NCBI RefSeq assembly: GCF_001263795.1
Contig: NZ_LHUR01000021.1
Coordinates: 43,662 to 107,661, forward strand
DNA from: Clostridium homopropionicum DSM 5847
GTDB lineage: Bacteria; Bacillota; Clostridia; Clostridiales; Clostridiaceae
DNA: 64,000 nucleotides
Direction of reading: 5' to 3'
Below the pieces are notes generated by a model. That model saw only the letters and a program-made list of their open reading frames with translations. It was not told the DNA's origin and searched no databases. Positions 43,686 through 54,475 of the stretch are shown in pieces. The position numbers were made by a program, and so were the translations under genes. The first letter of the stretch is position 1. Every line of letters starts with the position of its first letter.

Positions 43686-44020
43686 TCATAAATTTTTATC
43701 GGACACATTTACAGGAGTTATTTTTCGTTCATTCTTACAAGAAAAGATAAAAAAACCAATACACAAAATAGCATATAATGACACAGCTACCCCTCGAGAT
43801 TCTTCGGCTAGGTTACCAATGGGAGAAATAAGCGTTGGTACAGCAACTGAAATTCCTCCAACAAAAATAACATTCATATTAACAAGAAAAGGAAGATTAG
43901 AACTTATATCAATAAGATCAATCCCAACAATTTCCAACATTAAACCTCCTTGCAGAATCTCACCTTTCGGAATCAATCCTGCTAATAAGACTGCACCAAA
44001 TAAAATTGACTCATGTAATT
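43686..44020 (-). pseudogene. MFS transporter remnant
   Basis: The minus strand reads ILFGAVLLAGLIPKGEILQG, then MNVIFVGGISVAVPTLISPI and GNLAEESRGVAVSLYAILCI, ending in SDKNL. The phrase VAVPTLISxxGxLxxxxRGxAVSLY is the helix-10/11 region of clostridial MFS exporters. Only about a quarter of the gene is left. 44021-44115 holds nothing further beyond a short AT-rich gap. Confidence 0.65.
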
Positions 44021-44115
44021 ACCTTTTTCTTTCTGAGAAAGCGACCTTAATTGAGCCGCCTTCCTAGCTTTCATCTTTTATTTAGCCCCCCAGGAGGAAG
44101 ATAACATCTTCCTCA

Positions 44116-46827
<2,712 letters not shown>

Positions 46828-46949
46828 TTATAGCAGTAGCAAATCGGAACAAATAGTCTACATTTACAATTTTTTATATGTTATAATTAAAGTGGAGAGG
46901 ATTTAATTTTCCTCTTTTCTATCCTGTTGATGAAATATCATGTTTTTTA

Positions 46950-47651
46950 TCATTGAAGATTAATTTTTAGTGCAGGGCGCACGCCGTCACGGGCTGAGCT
47001 GTTATTCGCATAGCTGCGAATACTGCAATTTGTACCGATAAAAAACGCACGCGAAGCCTTGTTTCCTTGTGTTCGCAGCCACCACCAGGAACAGCCAAAT
47101 TCTTCGCCGTTTTTGATGATATAGTTAACTTTTCTCGTTTTATCATATACATATAAGCTGCATCCATCGTTTTTTTTTGTTTTGGCAAAATCCGTTCCAA
47201 CGGCACGCCGTAAATCCTTGCCGTGTATATCAGATAAATGCTTTATCTCATTAACGCTAAGCAAAAAAACCTTGTCCTCCGTATCTGGGCTGTCTTCTCC
47301 GTTGTCCGTGCAATGAGTCGTCTTTATAAATTCCTTTTCAGTGGCAGTGAATGCGGTGTTATAGAATTCATCGTTCAGCCACTTGCGTAAATCACAGTCA
47401 CGCCACGTAATATCCACGCAATCACGCCACTTAATATCCGCAGACTTGCCGTGATACCGCTTGCAATCCAAAATGTACTCGCTCAAAATGAACAGCTCAC
47501 TTCCTGAATTTTGCATCACCCGCCACTCTATAGGCGTCCTGTCCGAGCCATCCGCCGTATGTGGATAAATACCGAAAGTAATAATTTCTCCGGGTTTTGC
47601 ATTTTGCACGTTTTCTTTCATATCCTGTTTTTCTCTATTCATAGCATTCAT
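46950..47651 (-). CDS. DUF6273-domain protein
   Basis: 233 residues. Family landmarks: TPIEWRVMQNSGSELFILSE, YILDCKRYH, WRDCDLRKWLNDEFYNTAF, TEDKVFLLSVNEI, WWWLRTQGN, and DGVRPALKINL at the end. DUF6273 domains often sit on surface proteins, but this one has no signal peptide, so it is probably cytosolic. It is the second gene after the tandem-MerR regulator, 9 bases downstream, so the regulator likely controls it. Function unknown. Confidence 0.85.
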   Translation of the reverse strand: MNAMNREKQDMKENVQNAKPGEIITFGIYPHTADGSDRTPIEWRVMQNSGSELFILSEYILDCKRYHGKSADIKWRDCVDITWRDCDLRKWLNDEFYNTAFTATEKEFIKTTHCTDNGEDSPDTEDKVFLLSVNEIKHLSDIHGKDLRRAVGTDFAKTKKNDGCSLYVYDKTRKVNYIIKNGEEFGCSWWWLRTQGNKASRAFFIGTNCSIRSYANNSSARDGVRPALKINLQ

Positions 47652-47660
47652 CCTTTCATT

Positions 47661-48395
47661 TTAAACATTCTGTTTTTCACTTATTAACTCACATATATAA
47701 CCAACCAATTCCTTTGTATTACACTCAGCCTCAGATAGGGAAGACAACAGCCAGTCATCCGAATCCTCTATTTCTTCGGATAAAAGCGTATCATTTCCCT
47801 TACTTTTTGTTTTCAGCTTTTTTAGCATCCTGCATATGCACTGTGTACTGTAGTTTTCCTGCCTCAAGGCTTTAATGACTCTAAGCAGCTTTATTTCATC
47901 CTCCCCATAAACGCGATAGCCATTTTTGCTTCTTGGTACTTCAAGAAGTCCATTTCTCTCCCAGTATACAATGACATTTATTGACACCCCAAGCAGTTTT
48001 GCAGCTCCATTCCTATTTAGTGAAATATTCTTTTCTTCAAGTGAATCACTTTTCAATATTTCCCTGATTACTTTCATAACCTCAATTTCATTATTCTTTT
48101 CATTTTTTATATGTGTTAAATACTCTCTGCTTAGCTCTAAAGCCTTTCTCAAATCCCCCTGAGCTGCACTTCTTATGATATTTTGAACTTCAAACTTCAT
48201 ATACCATTTAATCATATCGCTTCTTAATGCCATTCTTACCAGTTTCATCTGCTTCAGATGTGTTTCGGTGTAAACCCTGTAGCCATTTTCCTTTCTTTCA
48301 ACGGGAGCTATATACCCCCATTTCTCGTATAACATAACAGTGTTTGGATGTATCCCAATTATTCTGGAAATTTCAGAAGTACTATAGGTTCTCAT
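47661..48395 (-). CDS. Regulator with two MerR-type DNA-binding domains
   Basis: 244 residues with two MerR HTH units in one chain. Unit 1 is TYSTSEISRIIGIHPNTVML, YEKWGYIAPVERKENGYRVY. Unit 2 is NRNGAAKLLGVSINVIVYWE, RNGLLEVPRSKNGYRVYGED. The linker of about 60 residues is helical (LRKALELSREYLTHIKNEKN). MerR proteins usually have one unit and dimerise; two units suggest a pseudo-dimer or four-site binding. The C-terminal effector portion is short and shows no Cys cluster for metals. GGAGG precedes the ATG; operon with DUF6273. Confidence 0.88.
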   Translation of the reverse strand: MRTYSTSEISRIIGIHPNTVMLYEKWGYIAPVERKENGYRVYTETHLKQMKLVRMALRSDMIKWYMKFEVQNIIRSAAQGDLRKALELSREYLTHIKNEKNNEIEVMKVIREILKSDSLEEKNISLNRNGAAKLLGVSINVIVYWERNGLLEVPRSKNGYRVYGEDEIKLLRVIKALRQENYSTQCICRMLKKLKTKSKGNDTLLSEEIEDSDDWLLSSLSEAECNTKELVGYICELISEKQNV

Positions 48396-48587
48396 TGAAT
48401 GCCTCCCTCTTTGTTACCCAAATTGTATTTCTCATTATAGCATACAATCAAAACTCTGGTGCGATAGTGGAGGGTTTTAATATTTTGACTGTCTAAGTGT
48501 TCTACTGCCAATGTTTAAGTTCTCAAAATAAGCACTTATTCTTTGTTTTTTGCTTAAAGCCTTATAAATGTAATCCATACTAAAGAA

Positions 48588-48812
48588 GGTGGTCGTTTTT
48601 CTCTACTTACATAAACAAATACGCAAAACCCAAACCTTAGCTCAAATATCCTTAGTTCTGCATATTTATTAGACCCCCCTAAAGAAAAATTCCCTCAAAC
48701 TATCAGTCTGAGGGAACATAAAACACATTTCAATTTTTATCTAAAAATCTTCAAAGCATATGATATATGCCTATTTCTGCTCTATCAACTCTAGCATATC
48801 CATTACATTTGT
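48588..48812 (-). repeat. rlmD 3'-end scar C with two-hairpin repeat
   Basis: 48771-48812 encodes a degraded rlmD tail (NVMDM joined to LELIEQK and stop). The terminator hairpin TCCCTCAAACT/AGTCTGAGGGA follows at 48691-48714. A larger hairpin bounded by GGTCG and AGACCCCCC follows at 48588-48678, with inner arms ACAAATACGCAAAAC and GTTCTGCATATTTAT. 48588-48716 is a near copy of 52198-52325. The remaining sequence to 48924 shows no gene. Confidence 0.65.
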
Positions 48813-48924
48813 ATACAGGAATTATATTACATGTAAATAGAGTAATTTTTACAAATGGATTACCATCTAATAATATTACGAGCTCTTTAAATTTCTAAAC
48901 TAGATGTACTTATATAAAGATAGG

Positions 48925-49689
48925 TTATAATTTTTTATAAATCCTCATTGCAAAGATATAAGCAACAACTATTATTGCTATACACCAAGCCAAAGCAGTC
49001 CATATCTCATTTCCTACTGGCTGGTTTGCTAATAAGTTACGAATAGCTTCTACGATGGGAGTTACAGGTTGATTTTCTGCAAAGGCACGTACTGCTGAAG
49101 GCATAGTATCCGTTGGTACAAAGGCAGAACTGATAAATGGCAAGAAGATGATTGGGTAAGAGAATGCGCCTGCACCATCTGGTGTTTTAGCAGCAAGTCC
49201 CGCAATTACAGCAATCCAAGTCAAAGCAAGTGTAAAGATCCCAAGAATTCCAAATACCGCTAACCATTCTAAGATTCCTGCTGAAGAACGGAAGCCCATT
49301 AATAATGCAACAAGTATAATTACTACTACAGAAATTCCATTTGAAATTAATGAGGTTAATACATGTCCCCATAATACTGTAGAACGAGCAATAGGCATAG
49401 AGTGAAAACGTTCAAAGATACCACGCTCTTTATCTATATACAAACGGTAAGCTACATATGCAATCCCGCTGCCAATAGCCATTAACATTATACCTGGTAA
49501 TAGATAATTAACATAATTTTCTGTACCTGTTTGGATTGCACCACCAAATACATAAACGAATAATAACATCATTGCAATTGGTGTGATACAAACTGTAATA
49601 ATTGTATCCATACTTCTAGAAATATGACGCATAGAACGTCCAAACATAACACTCATATCTTTGAAAAAATATTTATTTGTAGATTCCAT
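48925..49689 (-). CDS. ABC-2 type exporter, permease (DrrB-like)
   Basis: 254 residues with six membrane spans, ABC-2 family. The N-terminal cytosolic stretch FGRSMRHISRSMDTIITVCI leads into span 1. AYRLYIDKERGIFERFHSMP is the typical DrrB coupling helix, and FISSAFVPTDTMPSAVRAFA with ENQPVTPIVEAIRNLL precedes the last span. It starts directly after the ATPase stop, so the two are coupled. This pair type exports drugs or lipids; substrate unknown. Confidence 0.93.
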   Translation of the reverse strand: MESTNKYFFKDMSVMFGRSMRHISRSMDTIITVCITPIAMMLLFVYVFGGAIQTGTENYVNYLLPGIMLMAIGSGIAYVAYRLYIDKERGIFERFHSMPIARSTVLWGHVLTSLISNGISVVVIILVALLMGFRSSAGILEWLAVFGILGIFTLALTWIAVIAGLAAKTPDGAGAFSYPIIFLPFISSAFVPTDTMPSAVRAFAENQPVTPIVEAIRNLLANQPVGNEIWTALAWCIAIIVVAYIFAMRIYKKL

Positions 49690-50451
49690 TTATTTCTCCT
49701 CCTTTTTACCAATGATTGTTAGAAATATCTCTTCTAATGTAGGTTGTTTTTCAACATATTCAACTTTTGCAGGTGGGAATAATTTTTTCAATCCTTCGAG
49801 TGTATCTAGAGCAATTATTTTTCCACCATGAAGAATAGCGATTTTATCTGCAAGTTGTTCTGCTTCATCTAAATATTGAGTCGTTAAGAATACTGTAGTT
49901 CCTGCAGCTGTTAACTCTTTTACAATCTTCCAAACTTCTAAACGTGCTTCTGGATCAAGACCTGTTGATGGCTCATCTAGGAAAATAATCTTTGGATTTC
50001 CCACAAGACTCATTGCGATATCAATTCTTCTTTTCATACCTCCAGAGTAAGTACCCACTCTGCGGTCTGCAGCCTCTGACATGCCAAAACGATTAATTAA
50101 CGCATCTGCTGCTTGATTTGGATTTTTAAGATGTCTAAGTTTTGCAATCATTTGAAGATTTTCACGTCCAGTCAAAATTTCATCAATAGCAGCAAACTGA
50201 CCAGTAAGACTTATAGAACCTCTAATGTCCCCTGGATTTTTTTCAATATCAAAACCATTGATCACAACACTTCCAGCATCTGCTTTAAGTAAAGTAGCCA
50301 TAATTCTAATCATCGTTGTTTTTCCGGCTCCATTGGAACCTAGTAATGCAAAGATACCTCCCTGCTCTACTTCAAAATCTACTCCTTTGAGTACTTCTAC
50401 ATCTTTATAAGATTTCTTTACCCCTTTAATTTGTATGATATTTTTTTTCAT
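49690..50451 (-). CDS. ABC exporter, ATP-binding subunit (DrrA-like)
   Basis: 253 residues. Walker A GSNGAGKTT near 38, Q-loop LTGQFAAID, signature TYSGGMKRR, Walker B IIFLDEPSTGLDPEARLEVW, H-loop FLTTQYLDEAEQLADKI; TTQYLDEA is characteristic of DrrA. The C-terminal PPAKVEYVEKQPTLEEIFL is shared with the broken paralogue at 50706-50822. GAGGAGG precedes the ATG. Hairpin 50478-50515 in the leader may attenuate it. Confidence 0.94.
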   Translation of the reverse strand: MKKNIIQIKGVKKSYKDVEVLKGVDFEVEQGGIFALLGSNGAGKTTMIRIMATLLKADAGSVVINGFDIEKNPGDIRGSISLTGQFAAIDEILTGRENLQMIAKLRHLKNPNQAADALINRFGMSEAADRRVGTYSGGMKRRIDIAMSLVGNPKIIFLDEPSTGLDPEARLEVWKIVKELTAAGTTVFLTTQYLDEAEQLADKIAILHGGKIIALDTLEGLKKLFPPAKVEYVEKQPTLEEIFLTIIGKKEEK

Positions 50452-50477
50452 TCTCTTTTCCTCCTCTATAAATAAAG

Positions 50478-50515
50478 AGCCGACAACTGTGATTTAACTC
50501 ACGGTTATCGGCTCT
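50478..50515 (-). terminator. Hairpin between the KTR gene and the ABC genes
   Basis: Arms GAGCCGACAACTGTGA and TCACGGTTATCGGCTC overlap the KTR stop codon. On the minus strand it is followed by TTTATTTATAG and then the ATPase ribosome site. It may terminate or attenuate read-through into the exporter genes. Confidence 0.6.
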
Positions 50516-50693
50516 GCGTCTTAGCGTCTGGCTCTTTGATAACTGATATATTCAGTTGTTTTACATTGATTATCGTTTCCTGTTTACACTTAGGACAAAA
50601 TAGCGGGAAGTTTTCAAGTACCGTATCAACACCTATCTTGACCCGTGTTTTGTTGCCACAGACCGGGCATAATATCCACTGGTATTTACACAC
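50505..50693 (-). CDS. Cysteine-rich KTR-domain protein
   Basis: 62 residues from GTG 50693. Two CxxC knuckles, CPVCGNKTR and CPKCKQET, form a small zinc ribbon. The NKTR motif defines the Cys_rich_KTR family, known chiefly from conjugative transposons and other integrated elements. Function unknown. Its presence supports a mobile origin of the 48.9-51.9 kb cassette. Confidence 0.8.
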   Translation of the reverse strand: MCKYQWILCPVCGNKTRVKIGVDTVLENFPLFCPKCKQETIINVKQLNISVIKEPDAKTQSR

Positions 50694-50705
50694 TCTACCA
50701 TCCCC

Positions 50706-50822
50706 TTACTTGATGTTGTTGTTGACCGCTATCATTTTAATGCCTGCAAATATTAAGCTGCTTTTCAATGTACTCCACCTTTGCGGGAGGCGCAGACCTT
50801 TCATTTCAATTGCTTTTTCCAT
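50706..50822 (-). pseudogene. DrrA-type ATPase remnant with large internal deletion
   Basis: Opens MEKAIEMKGL, the usual start of DrrA-type ATPases. It then jumps to sequence that in the +1 frame reads PPAKVEYIEKQLNI and stop at 50737, matching the end of the intact ATPase (PPAKVEYVEKQPTL). About 220 residues between start and end are deleted, so it is the stub of a second exporter ATPase lying right behind the DUF1048 pair. A 38-residue out-of-frame peptide could be made. Confidence 0.75.
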
Positions 50823-50837
50823 CCCGATATCCGCCTT

Positions 50838-51188
50838 TTACTTTGTTTTATCCGTAACCTTTTTCATAGCCTTGTTAACTTCTTGGTTAACAGATTCTTG
50901 ATAGATGTCAGCGTAAGTTTTTGAATCTTTGATTAGATCGTCGCAGAAAGCCGCTACGTCACTGCCCGTCACTTCCAGCACGCCTTTCCCCAATGCCGCG
51001 CCCTCTTCAAAAAGATCAATAATCCCCGAGAGCAAACTCATCCCGTCGGTTAGCTCAACAGGGCCGACCTTAAAGAGATATTTTTGAATCTCTTTATAAA
51101 CAATCTGATAATCTTGCGGGAGCGCTTTGACACGCGCCACGTGCGCTCGCCACTCTTTTTTGCCTTCGATGATATCTTGTATTCTCAT
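50838..51188 (-). CDS. DUF1048 protein 2
   Basis: 116 residues, helical, no signal peptide. DUF1048 features: an N-terminal EWRAHVARVKALPQDYQIVY helix, then SGIIDLFEEGAALGKGVLEV, VTGSDVAAFCDDLI. It is homologous to the preceding gene (both have a G-x-x-V-x-EV-x-G-x-D-x-x-x-FC core). AGGAGG precedes the ATG. Part of the PadR operon; these proteins regularly follow PadR regulators, but their role is not known. Confidence 0.9.
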   Translation of the reverse strand: MRIQDIIEGKKEWRAHVARVKALPQDYQIVYKEIQKYLFKVGPVELTDGMSLLSGIIDLFEEGAALGKGVLEVTGSDVAAFCDDLIKDSKTYADIYQESVNQEVNKAMKKVTDKTK

Positions 51189-51197
51189 TTTATCCTC

Positions 51198-51545
51198 CTA
51201 TTTACCTAATTTTTTAGCGATATTATTGTTGAGTTGCTCGCGCCACTTGTCGCGAAAAGACTTTGCCCCTTCTTCGCCGACCAGCGCTGAACAGAAGCCT
51301 TTGATATCGTCACCCAAAACCTCTTGGACACTCTGACCGTTCGCCGCCGTTTCTTCGAGCAGTCCAAGCACACCGTCAAGAATTGGCATGAGGTTACGAC
51401 CGGTGAAATCTGAGTGCAGCCAAAGATTGGCATTAATTTTTTCCCATGCCGCTTTATACTCAGCCGGCAGCTTTTTGGCTCGCGATTCAAAAGTTTTCAA
51501 TTCTTTAGTCATGTCGCTTCCCGTAATTTTTTCCCAAAAATTCAT
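51198..51545 (-). CDS. DUF1048 protein 1
   Basis: 115 residues with the same helical fold as its neighbour: FWEKITGSDMTKELKTFESR, LPAEYKAAWEKINANLW, ILDGVLGLLEETAANGQSVQ, EVLGDDIKGFCSALV. It shares one base with the PadR stop (TAATG), so translation is coupled. Tandem DUF1048 genes after PadR are a conserved Bacillota arrangement. GC content is clearly higher than in the flanks, a sign of transfer. Confidence 0.9.
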   Translation of the reverse strand: MNFWEKITGSDMTKELKTFESRAKKLPAEYKAAWEKINANLWLHSDFTGRNLMPILDGVLGLLEETAANGQSVQEVLGDDIKGFCSALVGEEGAKSFRDKWREQLNNNIAKKLGK

Positions 51546-51868
51546 TATTTTTTCTCCTTTAACTCATTAATTTTTGATGATACGAATTCCCATCTTTCCC
51601 AGAACCTCCTCAGCTCCTCACGCCCCGCGTCGTTGAGCGTGAAAAACTTTCGCGGCGGTCCCATATCGGATGGTTTTTTTTCTATGTCCACGAGTTTATT
51701 CTTCTCAAGTCGCACCAAAATGGTGTAAACTGTCCCATCCACAACGTCCGAAAATCCGAGGGCGTTCAGCCGCCGCGTGATCTCGTAACCGTAGATTTTC
51801 TCGTGGCTGATGATTTCAAGAACACAGCCTTCCAGCACGCCTTTGAGCATTTCTGTAAGGTTCTCCAA
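51545..51868 (-). CDS. PadR family transcriptional regulator
   Basis: 107 residues from TTG 51868, with AAGGAGGGG 5 bases before. Short PadR type: MLKGVLEGCVLEIISHEKIY, GYEITRRLNALGFSDVVDGT, VYTILVRLEKNKLVDIEKKP and SDMGPPRKFFTLNDAGREEL, all hallmark segments. First gene of the cassette and probable repressor of its own operon including the ABC exporter. A palindrome at 51921-51932 lies upstream. Confidence 0.93.
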   Translation of the reverse strand: MENLTEMLKGVLEGCVLEIISHEKIYGYEITRRLNALGFSDVVDGTVYTILVRLEKNKLVDIEKKPSDMGPPRKFFTLNDAGREELRRFWERWEFVSSKINELKEKK

Positions 51869-51920
51869 CGTAACCCCTCCTTGCTATTCTGTATGACTTG
51901 TATTCAGCATTACTTACTAC

Positions 51921-51932
51921 TACTATATAGTA
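51921..51932. promoter_or_regulatory. Candidate PadR operator
   Basis: Perfect 12-base palindrome TACTATATAGTA in the padR promoter region, flanked by direct ACTACTA/AGTAGT words. The position suits autoregulation; inferred only. Further upstream, 52051-52070 has a small hairpin (GAGTGCCTTTAAGGCACTC), and 51933-52197 holds no gene. Confidence 0.45.
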
Positions 51933-52197
51933 TCACACAGTAGTGGTAATGTCAATATGATATGTTTATTTTTATCAGCGGGATTTAAAATAATACTAAG
52001 GATGATAACAATCACCTTATAATAGTGCCAGTAGAAGCTAAGCTTAAATATGAGTGCCTTTAAGGCACTCTACGCTGTTTAGTTATAGCATAGGGTGCCT
52101 TGAAAACAGAAAAAGAAGAATCCCAACCACTAGATATTTGACATTTAACTCACTCCATCTCTATATTTAACGTTTGATTGTATTCAAATCTATATAA

Positions 52198-52328
52198 GGG
52201 GGTCGTTTTCCTCTATCAACATAAACAAATGCGCAAAACCTATACCTTAGCGCAAATATCCTTAGTTCTGCGTATTTGTGTGACCCCCTAAAGCAAAATT
52301 CCCCCAAACTATCAGTCTGAGGGAACAT
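52198..52328 (-). repeat. Two-hairpin repeat, scar D
   Basis: A near copy of 48588-48716. It has a hairpin bounded by GGGGGTCG and GTGACCCCC with inner arms ACAAATGCGCAAAAC and GTTCTGCGTATTTGT, followed by the rlmD-type terminator hairpin (52300-52325). No clear rlmD tail precedes it here. 52329-52520 shows no convincing gene. Confidence 0.7.
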
Positions 52329-52520
52329 GTCAATAATATTACCTAGGTATCAACTTAACATAGGTGTATACCTACATATTGTAGTTGTCCGTATCATATA
52401 TTATGAATTTGTTGCAGGTTGCGTTTTCTATAAGAGCTACGCAGTAGTTTTGGTACTGAAAATGCTTAATTCTACGTTCCTTTTGTGTAGGGTATCTTCT
52501 TGAATATGCAATAAAAATAT

Positions 52521-53072
52521 TCAGAATCTCATTTTCACCATGAATAATAAATACAATATAGCAGGTAATCCTACGATAGCAGATAGTATTGTGATTGCAG
52601 TATGTACTTTTTTCTCATCTCGTAATATAAATAATAAAAACTTATACCCTAAAATACCAATCCATCCACCCAAACAATTTAGAATTATATCATCAATATC
52701 TGATACTCCGATGCCTAAAAGCCCCTGAATGATTTCAACAAATAAACTCACTATGAATATAAATAAGAGATTGACTAATACTCTTTTATCTTTTTTAAAT
52801 AATGGCAAATATATACCAAGGGGAATAAAAATAACTATATTTCCAACCACATTGCCGAAAGCGAATCTTCTTAAAGTATCAGAGCTGCCAGATATATATT
52901 CCATTATACTATGAAAAGGAATGAGATTGATTGACCTAAATAAAGTCCTTTGACTATTAAACAGCTCAAAAGGTGAAGCTCTTGATAAGAGCAATATTTT
53001 AATTAACAAAAGTATGTAACAAATGAAAATACCATATAGAAATACTGCTTTAATTCGTTTTCGTTTCTTCAT
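52521..53072 (-). CDS. VanZ family protein
   Basis: 183 residues from ATG 53072, which has its own GGAGG 4 bases before. Membrane helices lie near 10-28, 62-80, 88-105, 120-135 and 155-175. VanZ hallmarks are INLIPFHSIMEY, FGNVVGNIVIFIPLGIYLPL, LFVEIIQGLLGIGVSDIDDI and ILNCLGGWIGILGY. VanZ raises teicoplanin tolerance in VanA elements and is common on clostridial membranes. The longest frame begins 53 codons upstream in a VanW stub, so a fused VanW-VanZ product is also possible. Last gene of the van-like set. Confidence 0.88.
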   Translation of the reverse strand: MKKRKRIKAVFLYGIFICYILLLIKILLLSRASPFELFNSQRTLFRSINLIPFHSIMEYISGSSDTLRRFAFGNVVGNIVIFIPLGIYLPLFKKDKRVLVNLLFIFIVSLFVEIIQGLLGIGVSDIDDIILNCLGGWIGILGYKFLLFILRDEKKVHTAITILSAIVGLPAILYLLFMVKMRF

Positions 53073-53095
53073 AATTCCTCCATTTTTCATTTCAT

Positions 53096-53231
53096 CACTA
53101 TTGTTTTTGACCTTTGTTTTTGTATAGCGGTTCCGGTCAAAGTACATCTTGGCATAGAAGATTATTTTTCTTTGTATCCTGCGGGTCGGCAGTAAGAATG
53201 GAAACAACTGAGTAATTCTTTTTCTTTTCAT
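53096..53231 (-). pseudogene. VanW N-terminal stub
   Basis: Starts at ATG 53231 with AAGGAGG 6 bases before and reads MKRKRITQLFPFLLPTRRIQ then RKIIFYAKMYFDRNRYTKTK. This is the characteristic N-terminus of VanW proteins (basic start, FPFLLPLRxxQR, FYxKMxxDxNxYxxxK). After about 42 residues the VanW body is lost, and the frame runs on without a stop into vanZ. Confidence 0.75.
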
Positions 53232-53356
53232 GTCCGTACCTCCTTTCGGGAATGTAAAAGCCTGTCCGCACCGGCAATTTCATCTTACCGAAATCAGGCA
53301 GGCGATGTTGGAATTTTTGCTTATGAAAATCTTAATAAATTCTTATGAAGAACTTA

Positions 53357-54382
53357 TTATTTTCCTATACTGTTGTATACAGCTAATGCATCGGTAATAT
53401 TATACTGTTCCGAATGGTGATCCCCTTTCGCACCAGCTGAAATCAGAATATATTCTTGTTTACCTACTTTGGCGAGACTCGCGAGACATAGGCCGGCTTC
53501 ATCGGTATATCCAGTTTTTCCTTCTAAAATTTCCCCATCAATAATGTTTTGATTGTTGAGTTCTTTAAACATGGTACTGTACAAGGTTATCCCACCAGGG
53601 TGCTTATTAGTAGATGGTGTGAAATGATGGGATGGAGCAAAAATCTCCCGGAAAGTATCATTTTGCAAAGCATAGCTTAGAAGAATAGCCAGATCTTTGA
53701 CTGTTGTGTAGTGGTTTTCATTGTGAAGTCCGGTTGCATTTTCAAAATGGGTATTGCCCATACCAAGATCTGCCGCCTTTTGATTCATTATTTTTACAAA
53801 ATTCTGCTCTGATCCCGCAATCTGATCAGCAAGTCCAATACAGCACTCCGCACCGCTCGGCAGCATTACTCCGTATAACAGATCGATTGCCCTGACCTGC
53901 TCACCCAGTTTGAAACCTGCCATTGATGCATCTGCTTCGTACAGCCCCTGAAACGTAGAATTGGATAGTTTGATTTCTTCCTTCAGATCAGGTAAATTTT
54001 CTATCGCAACAATGGCTGTCATCATTTTAGTCAAAGAAGCAGGATAGATTTTTTCTTCACTATTTTTCTGCATCAGAATGGTATAATCTTTTAAACGGAT
54101 CAGAATCGCATTAGGACTGTTCAGCTTATCGGGAGATATGGAAACAGAGGGATCGAGTTCTATGTTTGACGAGGGAGCCGATGTTGTTCTATCGTCAGAA
54201 GAATAGGGCGTTATCTTTAAAGAAGAATATAACGTGGTTTTATCGTCATATTCTTTCTCAAAGATGTGCTGGTATCCTAGAATAATGATGGATTTATAAA
54301 CAAAAGCAGTAATTCCAACCATCAACAGAAATGCCACAGATATGAGTATTTTTGACTTTTTCTTTTTTACTTTTCGTACCAT
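53357..54382 (-). CDS. D-alanyl-D-alanine carboxypeptidase (S11, VanY-like position)
   Basis: 341 residues, N-terminal membrane anchor (ILISVAFLLMVGITAFVYK). Penicillin-binding peptidase motifs: SxxK in PASLTKMMTAIVAIE, SxN-type in MLPSGAECCIGLAD (SGA, variant), and KTG in LEGKTGYTDEAG. It removes the terminal D-Ala of wall pentapeptides outside the membrane, lowering the vancomycin target. It sits where vanY lies in van operons but is the serine type, as in VanD elements, not the zinc type. It lies 93 bases after the kinase gene. Unusual: the SxN Asn is Ala. Confidence 0.88.
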   Translation of the reverse strand: MVRKVKKKKSKILISVAFLLMVGITAFVYKSIIILGYQHIFEKEYDDKTTLYSSLKITPYSSDDRTTSAPSSNIELDPSVSISPDKLNSPNAILIRLKDYTILMQKNSEEKIYPASLTKMMTAIVAIENLPDLKEEIKLSNSTFQGLYEADASMAGFKLGEQVRAIDLLYGVMLPSGAECCIGLADQIAGSEQNFVKIMNQKAADLGMGNTHFENATGLHNENHYTTVKDLAILLSYALQNDTFREIFAPSHHFTPSTNKHPGGITLYSTMFKELNNQNIIDGEILEGKTGYTDEAGLCLASLAKVGKQEYILISAGAKGDHHSEQYNITDALAVYNSIGK

Positions 54383-54475
54383 AATAAAACAACTCCTTAT
54401 TCTGTGCTGATATTATTTAAACACAGAAGAAGGAGCTATGTTGGAATTCTATCTTATGAACTTCTTAAGATTTTC

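Noticed and set aside
52329..52520. A minus-strand frame of about 55 codons overlapping the vanZ stop
   Set aside because: No ribosome site, no recognisable similarity and ordinary chance length; not called.
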